In this document: positions 34,567 to 41,963 of the stretch, piece by piece
How the letters are laid out: each line of letters starts with the position of its first letter
How positions within the stretch are numbered: position 1 is the first letter of the stretch
The notes under the pieces: generated by a model
The model's database searches: none
What the model saw: only the letters and a program-made list of their open reading frames with translations
Told to the model about the DNA's origin: nothing
Program-made: the position numbers and the translations under genes
Assembly: GCA_036322835.1 (NCBI GenBank)
Contig: AP027304.1
Span: forward strand, 2,976,001-3,040,000
DNA: 64,000 bases
Reading direction: 5' to 3'
Source: Tenuifilaceae bacterium CYCD
Lineage (GTDB): Bacteria; Bacteroidota; Bacteroidia; Bacteroidales; Tenuifilaceae

Positions 34567-35760
34567 CTACTTCAACTGTTCCACAGCCTTAGCAATTCTC
34601 TCGGCGGCTTGCTTTAGTTTCTCGTCGGCGGTAGCGTAGGAGAACCGGATGTAGTTTGGTGTACCAAACGCAGTGCCAGGAACTGCCGCAACGTGAGCTA
34701 CGTTTAGAAGGAACATTGAAAAATCATCGGCGTTTTTAATGGTTTGTCCATTGTACTGCTTGCCGAAAAAATACGAAATCTCAGGGTAGATGTAGAATGC
34801 TCCGCCGGGCATATTCAAGCGGAAACCTTTGATTTTTGAGAATGCATCAACCATAAAATCGCGGCGACGCTTGAATGCGATCTGCATTTCCTTTACTGTG
34901 GAACCATCGGAGTTGAATGCTGCTGTGGCAGCTTTTTGTGCGATTGAGCACACCCCCGAGGTTTGCTGACCCTGCAGCTTGTTGCAGGCCTTTGCAATCC
35001 ACTTGGCCGATGCCGAGAAACCAATTCTCCAACCGGTCATGGCATAACCCTTCGATACACCGTTAATAATAATCACTCGCTCACGGATATTCTCGAATTG
35101 AGCAATGCTCTCGTGTTTTCCGGTAAAGTTGATATGCTCGTAAATCTCGTCCGATAGAACAAGGATGTTTGGATGCTTTGCAACAATATCCGCAATGGCC
35201 TTTAGCTCATTGTGGGTGTAAATGCTTCCTGATGGATTTGATGGCGAGCAAAGCATCAAAACTCTGGTTTTGGGTGTGATTGCGGCCTCGAGTTGCTTTG
35301 GGGTAATCTTGAAATCGCTATCAATACCTGTTTCAATTATAACGCTTTTACCCTCGGCAAGTTTAACCAGCTCCACGTAGCTAACCCAGTAGGGTGCTGG
35401 TACAATAACCTCGTCGCCCTTATCCACAACGCACATTAGCACGTTGGAAAGGCTGTGCTTTGCACCGCCCGAAACTATAATTTGGTCGGGGGTAAAGTCG
35501 AGGTTATTCTCCCTTTTCAACTTACCGCAGATTGCCTCCTGCAAATCCTTGTAACCGGGAACCGGTGTGTAGAACGAGTAGTTCTCGTCAATAGCTTTTT
35601 TAGCTGCCGCCTTAACAAAATCGGGGGTGAAGAAATCGGGCTCACCAACGCTCAGGTTGATAACATCGATACCTTGGCTTGCCAGCTCCCTCGATTTTTG
35701 GGACATGGCAATGGTTTGCGATTCTTCGAGTGCGGCTATACGGGCTGATACTTTCTCCAT
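34567..35760 (-). CDS. Class I pyridoxal-phosphate aminotransferase (aspartate type)
   Basis: The 397-residue protein has the class I fold-type signature: INLSVGEPDFFTPDF, YTPVPGYKDLQEAI, VSGGAKHSL, CSPSNPSGSIY, DEIYEHI and VSKGYAMTGWRIGF (the lysine that binds PLP). It is closest to the Iβ/1-type aspartate aminotransferases. The reaction would move the amino group of aspartate to 2-oxoglutarate. Related aminotransferases of similar length cannot be excluded. It has its own terminator and is divergent from the DUF7935-like gene. Confidence 0.88.
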   Translation of the reverse strand: MEKVSARIAALEESQTIAMSQKSRELASQGIDVINLSVGEPDFFTPDFVKAAAKKAIDENYSFYTPVPGYKDLQEAICGKLKRENNLDFTPDQIIVSGGAKHSLSNVLMCVVDKGDEVIVPAPYWVSYVELVKLAEGKSVIIETGIDSDFKITPKQLEAAITPKTRVLMLCSPSNPSGSIYTHNELKAIADIVAKHPNILVLSDEIYEHINFTGKHESIAQFENIRERVIIINGVSKGYAMTGWRIGFSASAKWIAKACNKLQGQQTSGVCSIAQKAATAAFNSDGSTVKEMQIAFKRRRDFMVDAFSKIKGFRLNMPGGAFYIYPEISYFFGKQYNGQTIKNADDFSMFLLNVAHVAAVPGTAFGTPNYIRFSYATADEKLKQAAERIAKAVEQLK

Positions 35761-35869
35761 AACACTAAATCTTTTATGTTTACTAATAATCGAAAACTTT
35801 TGTAATTTTAAAAGTTCAAATTTACTTAAACTTTATCTATTCCGAGCAAACTTTAAAAATCATTAACCC

Positions 35870-36385
35870 ATGTTCTCAGAAATATTAAAAATTGTACTTC
35901 CCGCGCTAATGGTCTTTCTTGCAGGATATTTAGCCATTCGGGCGATGATTAAAAGCGATGCCGATCGCCGTAAAACAGAATTAATGTTCAACAACATTAA
36001 AATTACTCTGCCGCTAAGGTTGCAGGCCTACGAGCGGTTGATACTGTTTATGGAGCGCATATCGCCCGAGTCCATTATTGTGCGGGTGAGTAAGAAGGGG
36101 ATGCAGGCCTCGGAATTGCAGGCTGCGCTACTGGGCGCAATCCGCGCGGAGTGGGAGCATAACCTCTCGCAGCAGCTCTACGTGAGCAACGAGGCGTGGG
36201 AGATGGTGCGCAATGCCAAGGAGAATATTGTGAAACTGGTAAACATAAGCGCCGACAGGGTAAACCCCAACGAAACAGCACTTGGATTAAGCCAAAAAAT
36301 TCTGGAAACCATGGTTGAACTCGATACCAACCCCGTTTCCTACGCCGTGGATTTTTTGAAGAAGGAGGTGAAGGAGATATTGTAG
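35870..36385 (+). CDS. Conserved Bacteroidota membrane-anchored protein (DUF7935-like)
   Basis: The 171-residue protein has an N-terminal membrane helix (about 5-25, ILKIVLPALMVFLAGYLAI), then NIKITLPLRLQAYERLILFM, a helical body (GAIRAEWEHNLSQQLYVSNE) and the ending VSYAVDFLKKEVKEIL. I associate this pattern with a conserved Bacteroidota family of unknown function; the family label is from memory. The region is locally GC-rich. It precedes the DUF3800 gene by 26 bp. Confidence 0.6.
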   Translation: MFSEILKIVLPALMVFLAGYLAIRAMIKSDADRRKTELMFNNIKITLPLRLQAYERLILFMERISPESIIVRVSKKGMQASELQAALLGAIRAEWEHNLSQQLYVSNEAWEMVRNAKENIVKLVNISADRVNPNETALGLSQKILETMVELDTNPVSYAVDFLKKEVKEIL

Positions 36386-36411
36386 AAATGATTTAAACAA
36401 AGCAAGAATAT

Positions 36412-37260
36412 ATGGCATATTTCTTTTTTATTGACGAAAGTGGTACTGATAGGCAAGATTCCTTATATGAGGTGTTGTGTGGTGTTGCAATTAAAGATAG
36501 TGATTTGTGGAATATTATAACACAGCTAAAAGGGTTTGAAGAAAAACTATTAGGAATTCGCTATAGCGGGAGTGAACGAGAAATCAAAGGTAAAAAGTTT
36601 CTTAAGAAGAAGGTCTTCAAACAGGCAAACTTTTTTGAGCCAATTCCAGAGTTTGAAAGAACCAAGTTAGCAAAAGAGTGTATAGAAAATGGAAATCTTG
36701 CGACTCGGAAACATATGGCAGCATTGGCTCAAGCCAAACTTGAATATGTTAAAAAGTTATTAGAATTGTGTGCTCAATACAGAGTTAGAATATTTGCATC
36801 AATATCGTCTGAGCCAATCAGAGATACCGATGATGGAATGGATGGCCTGCTTAGAAGGGATTATGTTTATGCGTTTGAGAGAATATATTACTACCTTGAA
36901 GATAAAAAAGTGGATGAGCAAGGTATTATTGTTTTTGATGAACTTGAAAAGTCTCAAAGTCATGTTCTCGTATCGCAGTTAGAAAACTACTTTAAGAAAA
37001 CATCAAAAGGTCGACAACGATCTGGATTAGTGATTCCCGAACCATTTTTTGTTCATAGCGACTTGACAACAGGAATTCAAATTGCAGATTTAATTGCATA
37101 TATAATCTCTTGGGGATTAAGATTAAAAGGTATGACCGAAGAAATTAGACCAGAATTGTGTGAGTTTGTAGAGTTAATAAAACCATTAAGATATATAACA
37201 ACCCGAGATATTGGTGATATTTCTAATATGGAGATTTGGAGCGTGACATATGTCAAATAA
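36412..37260 (+). CDS. DUF3800 domain protein
   Basis: The 282-residue protein starts MAYFFFIDESGTD, the DESG signature of DUF3800, and ends with FFVHSDLTTGIQIADLIAYI, matching the family's QxAD motif. DUF3800 has an RNase H-like fold and is often found in mobile or defence-associated contexts, but its activity is not established. The gene is more AT-rich than the preceding one and looks acquired. It is followed by a lone membrane protein gene. Confidence 0.85.
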   Translation: MAYFFFIDESGTDRQDSLYEVLCGVAIKDSDLWNIITQLKGFEEKLLGIRYSGSEREIKGKKFLKKKVFKQANFFEPIPEFERTKLAKECIENGNLATRKHMAALAQAKLEYVKKLLELCAQYRVRIFASISSEPIRDTDDGMDGLLRRDYVYAFERIYYYLEDKKVDEQGIIVFDELEKSQSHVLVSQLENYFKKTSKGRQRSGLVIPEPFFVHSDLTTGIQIADLIAYIISWGLRLKGMTEEIRPELCEFVELIKPLRYITTRDIGDISNMEIWSVTYVK

Positions 37261-37407
37261 AAAAGGCAATGCCAGTTTCCCAACAAAGCCTCCGATGCAA
37301 ATATACTATAGAATTTTATGAAAACAAAATAAAGGTTACATTCATTTATCATATTCAAGACTCGAAAGTTTTCCAACTAAATTGGGAGCCATAAAAAGAA
37401 TAATATC

Positions 37408-37914
37408 ATGAAAGTTTACAATGTGATTGAATTTATAAAAGATAATCAATGGATTTTCTGGATGATTGCAGCAATTGGAACAGTCACTTCTAATTACTTT
37501 TTAGTAAAAAGTTGGTTAAGTAAAAGAACTGAAACTAATAGAAAAATTTATGAAAACACGATAGAATCAAAATACCACGATTTATTTGAATTTAAAAAAA
37601 GTATAGACTTTTCTCCTCTCCAAATGTTGACAGATGATAATAATCTAATCGAAATATCTATATTCTGTCAACGTATTGAAGATTTTAAGAAACAAAGAAA
37701 TACATTCAAAGGTTGCCGGACAAAAATTTTATTTAACAAACTATATAATATTTCACTTGTAATAAATAAAACTAAAGATAATAAATTCATGTTTAATTCA
37801 ATCCTTGATGATGAAAGTATCAATATTGAATTTTATGAAAAGAATAAAAATAATTTTGAAATACTGAAAAAACATTTCAAATCATTTTATTTAAAGATAT
37901 TTGACAATTTATAA
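37408..37914 (+). CDS. Single-pass membrane protein, unknown
   Basis: The 168-residue protein has one N-terminal transmembrane helix (about 12-33, IFWMIAAIGTVTSNYFLV) followed by a long charged cytoplasmic region rich in lysine and asparagine. I do not recognise a family. Base composition is strongly AT-rich, as in the DUF3800 gene 147 bp upstream, and unlike the GC-rich genes that follow. Foreign origin is likely. Confidence 0.5.
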   Translation: MKVYNVIEFIKDNQWIFWMIAAIGTVTSNYFLVKSWLSKRTETNRKIYENTIESKYHDLFEFKKSIDFSPLQMLTDDNNLIEISIFCQRIEDFKKQRNTFKGCRTKILFNKLYNISLVINKTKDNKFMFNSILDDESINIEFYEKNKNNFEILKKHFKSFYLKIFDNL

Positions 37915-37947
37915 ATTTACCTCACACAACCTTCTTTATTATTTTGT

Positions 37948-37955
37948 TACCTTTG
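37948..37955 (+). promoter_or_regulatory. Candidate -7 box preceding a hairpin
   Basis: TACCTTTG matches TAnnTTTG. It lies 7 bp before the UUCG hairpin at 37962-37982. There is no TTG at the expected -33 position. Confidence 0.3.
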
Positions 37956-37961
37956 TTGGAG

Positions 37962-37982
37962 CGCGTCTTCGGACGCGTTTTT
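37962..37982 (+). terminator. UUCG-tetraloop terminator
   Basis: CGCGTC (37962-37967), a TTCG loop and GACGCG (37972-37977) are followed by TTTTTC. It is a strong plus-strand terminator downstream of the membrane protein gene. Confidence 0.75.
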
Positions 37983-38067
37983 CTATATATAAGTTACACT
38001 TGTTGCACAGCCACACTCAGCCCCTATGGATGTTGGTGGGTGTTTAGCCAAAAATATTACCGGGTGG

Positions 38068-38141
38068 GGGTAACAATCCTGATAGTAAACCCATTAAACG
38101 GCAAACCATAAACCTACTAATTGCTCAAAGGATTGTTACCC
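38068..38141. promoter_or_regulatory. 13-bp inverted repeat abutting the HTH gene start
   Basis: GGGTAACAATCCT (38068-38080) and AGGATTGTTACCC (38129-38141) are exact reverse complements 48 bp apart. The right arm ends three bases before the ATG of the LuxR-type gene, covering the place for its ribosome-binding site. It could be an operator pair or an RNA stem that blocks translation. Confidence 0.65.
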
Positions 38142-38144
38142 GCC

Positions 38145-38360
38145 ATGAAAGTAAATACAGAGGAGGACATTGTCCTCACCAAAAGGGAGTTTGAAATACT
38201 ACAGCTCATTGCCGATGGGTATAGCATTAAGGAACTGGCCTCCAAATTCGATATAAAGCTTACCACCGTGATTTTCCACCGGAACAACCTGCGCGAGAAG
38301 TTTAACGCCCGCAACTGCCCCGAGCTGGTTTCCAAAGCCTACAAGGCAAAAATTCTTTAG
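38145..38360 (+). CDS. Stand-alone LuxR/GerE-type HTH protein
   Basis: The 71-residue protein starts at the ATG at 38145 (MKVNTEEDIVLTKREFEILQ). The GerE HTH is complete: LTKREFEILQLIADGYSIKE, LASKFDIKLTTV and then HRNNLREKFNARN. There is no receiver or sensor domain. The frame extends eight codons upstream to a TTG that lies inside an inverted repeat, so the ATG is preferred. It probably regulates its own neighbourhood; the arm of a 13-bp inverted repeat reaches its start codon. Confidence 0.75.
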   Translation: MKVNTEEDIVLTKREFEILQLIADGYSIKELASKFDIKLTTVIFHRNNLREKFNARNCPELVSKAYKAKIL

Positions 38361-38376
38361 CGGTTTAGGGTTTACC

Positions 38377-38411
38377 CCCTCAAAAATGAGGGTTGATTCA
38401 ATGCGTCAACC
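38377..38411 (+). promoter_or_regulatory. Two mutually exclusive hairpins
   Basis: CCCTC (38377-38381) can pair with GAGGG (38388-38392), while GAGGGTTGA (38388-38396) can instead pair with TCAACCTC (38406-38413) with one bulge. The shared GAGGG allows only one hairpin at a time, as in attenuators. It sits between the HTH gene and the 159-residue protein gene. Confidence 0.35.
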
Positions 38412-38552
38412 TCAGTAATTTTAATTATTAATTGCTTGGTTTATAGAGCCGATACGCCATGTGCTGTATCACCGCTGGTTCTTTTACGGGAGGTATAGCG
38501 CCGCAGCTCGGCAACCAGGTAAACTATTACTAACCCTTTAAAAATTGTTTTT

Positions 38553-39032
38553 ATGGAAAATCGTATTTCAATAGCTATTAACGACGAGGCCATTGCCAAT
38601 ATCACGGTGGCCATTACCACCATTGAGCAGAACCTGCCCAAGCTCATCAACCTTACTGTAGACGAGCGAAAATCGTTACCCAAGATGGGCGATAGAACCC
38701 TTGCCTTTGTGAGCAAAGCGTTGGAGTATACCAAGCAGAACTCCCAGATAGTTCCCAGTTTTATGGAAGTTGCTGAGTTCGAGAAGGACGTTATCGCCGT
38801 TACCGCGCTCAGCAAGGTGCTTATACCCCTACAGCAGCTCACCGAGAAACTCGATGATACCACCATGCTGGCCGGTAGCGAGGCGTATTCCGCTGCGCTA
38901 GTTTTTTATAACGCGGTTAAGGGTGCGGCCAAGGCTGGTGTACCCGGTATGAAGACCGTTTACGATGACCTGCAGGTCCGATTCCCTGGCAGGGGTAAAA
39001 CCCCTACAGCTAACACTACCGCCACGGTTTAG
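38553..39032 (+). CDS. 159-residue helical protein, unknown
   Basis: The protein begins MENRISIAINDEAIANITVA and is mostly predicted helix up to about residue 120 (IEQNLPKLINLTVDERKSLP, EYTKQNSQIVPSFMEVAEFE), ending in a threonine-rich tail (GRGKTPTANTTATV). It has no signal peptide and no membrane segment. I do not recognise a family. The GC-rich composition matches the two hydrolase genes further on. It is followed directly by a minisatellite. Confidence 0.65.
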   Translation: MENRISIAINDEAIANITVAITTIEQNLPKLINLTVDERKSLPKMGDRTLAFVSKALEYTKQNSQIVPSFMEVAEFEKDVIAVTALSKVLIPLQQLTEKLDDTTMLAGSEAYSAALVFYNAVKGAAKAGVPGMKTVYDDLQVRFPGRGKTPTANTTATV

Positions 39033-39042
39033 CTGAAATATC

Positions 39043-39330
39043 AAAATTGCTCCTTGGAGGGGAAAATTGGTGCTCCAAGGGGCAAATTGCTCCTCAGAAG
39101 GGGAAATTGGTGCTCCGAAGAGCAATTTGCTCCTCAAAGAGGCAATTAAGTCCTTCGGAACAGGAAAATTGGTGTTCCGAAGGAGAAAATTGGTGCTCGG
39201 AGGGAGAAAAAGGTTGTTCGCCGAAGCAATTTTCTTGCAAAAAGGGAGAAAAAGGTTGCTTAGAGGGACAAAATTGCTGTGACGAGGAGGAACTTTTCTC
39301 TATGAAGGACAAAATTGCTGCTTAGGGAGG
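39043..39330. repeat. 20-21-bp degenerate minisatellite
   Basis: About nine or more imperfect units with consensus near AATTGGTGCTCCGAAGGGGA run through this stretch; periods are 20 bp in the first half and 21 bp in the second. Several frames stay open through it (one reads ENWCSEG repeatedly), which is a by-product of the 21-bp period, and I see no ribosome-binding site, so I do not call it coding. Confidence 0.75.
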
Positions 39331-39374
39331 AAAAACGGAAAAACCCGAACCGCCAGAAAGGGAGTAGGGGAAAC
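39331..39374 (+). repeat. Leader direct repeat, copy 1
   Basis: AAAAACGGAAAAACCCGAAC followed by CGCCAGAAAGGGAGTAGGGG is matched with about five differences at 39985-40027. Each copy lies just upstream of a gene (the L,D-transpeptidase-like gene here). Confidence 0.7.
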
Positions 39375-39392
39375 TACACAGACCAATATGCT

Positions 39393-39971
39393 ATGTCCAT
39401 TCTGCCACCACTAAAGCCTCGGCTTTCTACGGCCAGGCTACATGATGCCATTAAACCATTTAACATCGACCGGGTAACCTACCCACTAATTCTGGTTGGG
39501 ATAAGAGGCTACTACCGGAATACAATGGGTGTACCCGGGGTAAACGATCGGGGGATATACGATGATGCCATATTTATTGATTCGGTGAATGTAACAGCAG
39601 CCTACAATGCGAACACCGATCCCTCGGTAAAACGGGATAGGGTGGCTGTTCTGGTGCCCGGAGTTTACTATGCGCATAAATTTGATATTCATCACGGGCG
39701 TAAGTTGGAATACCCCGCCATTTGCCAACGGCTGGGCGAGGTGAGCGTGCTGCGCGATGGGCAATTGGTGCCCCAGAGGGGTATGTTTGGCATTAACATC
39801 CACAGAGGAAGCAATACGGGTACAAGCAGTGAGGGGTGCCAGACTTTACCCCCGGCGCAATGGGATGCTTTTTACCAGCAAGCCAAAAGTGAAGCCGTGC
39901 GCCTGTACGGGGCTAACTGGAGTAAAAAAGTTATTCCGTATATCCTTATCGAGAATACCGGACAATTTTAG
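39393..39971 (+). CDS. L,D-transpeptidase-like / peptidoglycan-associated protein
   Basis: From the ATG at 39393 the protein has 192 residues and no signal peptide. Residues 133-150 read [18 protein letters not shown] with His137 and Cys149 in an HxGx8SxGC arrangement that resembles the catalytic motif of YkuD-type L,D-transpeptidases. Upstream are [14 protein letters not shown] and [12 protein letters not shown]. An earlier in-frame start lies in repeat DNA and is not used. Similar motifs occur in phage-type proteins. The enzyme assignment is moderate; the location inside a repeat-rich accessory cluster is striking. Confidence 0.5.
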   Translation: MSILPPLKPRLSTARLHDAIKPFNIDRVTYPLILVGIRGYYRNTMGVPGVNDRGIYDDAIFIDSVNVTAAYNANTDPSVKRDRVAVLVPGVYYAHKFDIHHGRKLEYPAICQRLGEVSVLRDGQLVPQRGMFGINIHRGSNTGTSSEGCQTLPPAQWDAFYQQAKSEAVRLYGANWSKKVIPYILIENTGQF

Positions 39972-39984
39972 CGATTAACGAATT

Positions 39985-40027
39985 AAAAACGGACAAACCC
40001 GAAACGCCGAGAAGGGAGTAGGGAAAA
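39985..40027 (+). repeat. Leader direct repeat, copy 2
   Basis: AAAAACGGACAAACCCGAAA followed by CGCCGAGAAGGGAGTAGGGA. It is the second copy of the 39331-39374 leader and lies 20 bp before the ATG of the 133-residue protein. Confidence 0.7.
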
Positions 40028-40046
40028 TAAAATAAAACCCAAAACG

Positions 40047-40448
40047 ATGGATGTGAATTTTAAAAGATTGGAATCCGACATGGATGATAAATGCGAAATG
40101 CTTACCGAGGAGGAAATTCTTGTGCTGGCCAAAAAAATAAACGAAAAAGTTAATCTTCCAGTAATAAAGGATGAGGAGAAAGAACTTACTGTTTTTTGCA
40201 AGGTTATCCGGCTGGTGGATAGGGCGCTGTACAACTACCTTCCCAATGAGTACTACGAGTTAATCCACGATGCTACAGACGGAATCTCGGAAGCCGATGC
40301 CGAGGTTATGCGCAAGCGCTTGGTTCCTTTGATCAATAAAAAGGTTAACTTTCCGTTCCTTTCCGAGGACATGGAGGAATTTTTGATTGATTTGGTGTTA
40401 AAGTTAATCCTGAATGCATTGGTTAAGGGCAACAAACTTGCTGCTTAA
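40047..40448 (+). CDS. 133-residue acidic helical protein, unknown
   Basis: The protein begins MDVNFKRLESDMDDKCEMLT and is mostly helical and charged (EEEILVLAKKINEKVNLPVI, VIRLVDRALYNYLPNEYYEL), with no signal peptide or membrane segment. I do not recognise a family. It carries the repeated leader and is followed by a strong hairpin, so it may be transcribed as the last gene of the preceding unit. Confidence 0.6.
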   Translation: MDVNFKRLESDMDDKCEMLTEEEILVLAKKINEKVNLPVIKDEEKELTVFCKVIRLVDRALYNYLPNEYYELIHDATDGISEADAEVMRKRLVPLINKKVNFPFLSEDMEEFLIDLVLKLILNALVKGNKLAA

Positions 40449-40450
40449 TG

Positions 40451-40483
40451 AATTTAAGGAGGTTGCCATAACCTCCTTAAATT
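40451..40483 (+). terminator. Hairpin after the 133-residue protein gene
   Basis: AATTTAAGGAGGTT (40451-40464) and AACCTCCTTAAATT (40470-40483) form a perfect 14-bp stem with a 5-base loop. The following ATATAAA is not a strong T-run, so termination is likely but weakly supported. Confidence 0.6.
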
Positions 40484-40604
40484 ATATAAACAGAGGAAAG
40501 AGCACTTGTAAGTGGCATAAAATCCTTAAAATATTTTATGCCACTGCTCGGTTGAAATAGTAGAAAAAGATATAAATCTAATTAACCCTAATAGTTAAAA
40601 CCCA

Positions 40605-41951
40605 ATGAAAAAGTTTTACGACATTCACATGCACGCCTTCGATTTGAGCCACCCAAATCTATCCGCATTCGTTCTGAGGAAGGGGCTTATTGATTCGCTG
40701 TTAACCTGTAAAACCCGATGGTTATTGCCAATTGTGGCTATATTGCCAAGGCTTACTTTGGATAAGGCCAAGAAATACCTTAAGGAGCACCCTTTCATTA
40801 AGAATACCCTTGCCTTCTACGAGATCCCCATAGAGTACCAGTTCCTGCTGGTCGATTATTTTTTGAAGAATCCGAATAGCACTGATGATATTGTTGTTGG
40901 CCCGAACAATGTTTTTAAGGTTGATGATGACGAGTTCAGTAAAATAGTGATGTGTCCGCTTGCCATTGACTTTGGCTACAGTAGAATCAACGAGGAGGGG
41001 GTATTCTACAATAAAGCGCCCTACAAGCCCATTGCCAAGCAGGTGGGCGATCTTTTCTACTCAATTAAAACCTACTACCGCTTTAACCTGGTTCCCGATC
41101 CCAACAATCCCCTAAAGCTTAAGCTGGAGGAGATCACGGGCAAAACGCTTGAGGATATTAAGAGGGAAAAGCTATTTGAGATATACCCGTTTATGGGGCT
41201 AAACACCCAGAACTACTCCTTGGCAGACTTAAAGGGCGAGAACGGTAAGCAGGGATTGCTCGATAAGTATTTCTCGAATTTTATTGCCGATGAAACTGCT
41301 CAGTCCCGTAGGGATAGGTTATTCCAAAAAATGGGACAGTTTGATGGTAAGATGTACGAGGATGATCAGCGCGTTTACAAGGATATTTTTGCAGGAATCA
41401 AGGTTTACCCACCACTTGGGTATAACCCGTACCCCGATAGCAGTGTGGAGCTCGACAAGGTTAAGTACCTTTACGAGTACTGCATTAGCAAACGTATTCC
41501 AATTATTAGCCATTGTAGCGATGGTGGTTTTGAGGTGGGCGAGGATAAATGTATTACCGATCCCCGGGAGAAATGGACAAAGGTACTTAACGAGTATCCA
41601 ACCCTTACCCTCGATTTTGCCCATTTTGGCATGCGGCGGAGCGGCGCAACGGATTGGCAGAATGCAATTGTTGAATTAACCCAAAAGGAGAATGTTTACT
41701 CCGACGTATCGTGTAACGATGCCGACGAAAAGTATTATAAGAACCTAAACCTTGCAATCGAAAAAGCCGGGGAGCACCTAAAGAGTAAAATGCTGTTTGG
41801 TTCCGATTTCTCTATTGCACTAATCTCATCGCCAATTAACTCCTATAACCAATACCTTAGGGCTTTTGTCAATTCAAAGTCGTTGCGTTATAAGCAACCC
41901 ATGAGTGTTACTAATCCCGAGAGGTTTTTATTTGGAGATGTTTTACCTTAA
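40605..41951 (+). CDS. Amidohydrolase-2-type metal-dependent hydrolase
   Basis: The 448-residue protein begins FYDIHMHAFDLSHP, giving the metal-binding His8 and His10. His303 (IISHCSDGG), His340 (LDFAHFGMRR) and Asp401 (LFGSDFS) complete the amidohydrolase metal ligands in the expected order, so the enzyme is likely active. The residue 60-290 insertion is longer than in typical members. The substrate is unknown. The gene is 12 bp before an alpha/beta hydrolase gene and forms a unit with it. Confidence 0.75.
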   Translation: MKKFYDIHMHAFDLSHPNLSAFVLRKGLIDSLLTCKTRWLLPIVAILPRLTLDKAKKYLKEHPFIKNTLAFYEIPIEYQFLLVDYFLKNPNSTDDIVVGPNNVFKVDDDEFSKIVMCPLAIDFGYSRINEEGVFYNKAPYKPIAKQVGDLFYSIKTYYRFNLVPDPNNPLKLKLEEITGKTLEDIKREKLFEIYPFMGLNTQNYSLADLKGENGKQGLLDKYFSNFIADETAQSRRDRLFQKMGQFDGKMYEDDQRVYKDIFAGIKVYPPLGYNPYPDSSVELDKVKYLYEYCISKRIPIISHCSDGGFEVGEDKCITDPREKWTKVLNEYPTLTLDFAHFGMRRSGATDWQNAIVELTQKENVYSDVSCNDADEKYYKNLNLAIEKAGEHLKSKMLFGSDFSIALISSPINSYNQYLRAFVNSKSLRYKQPMSVTNPERFLFGDVLP

Positions 41952-41963
41952 AAATTATCCAGT

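Noticed and set aside
39047-39325. 92-residue cysteine-rich frame over the minisatellite
   Set aside because: The 20-21-bp repeat keeps several frames open, the start is TTG without a ribosome-binding site, and the peptide is only the repeat translated.
39043-39330. CRISPR array
   Set aside because: Units are contiguous, degenerate and 20-21 bp long, with no unique spacers and no cas genes nearby.
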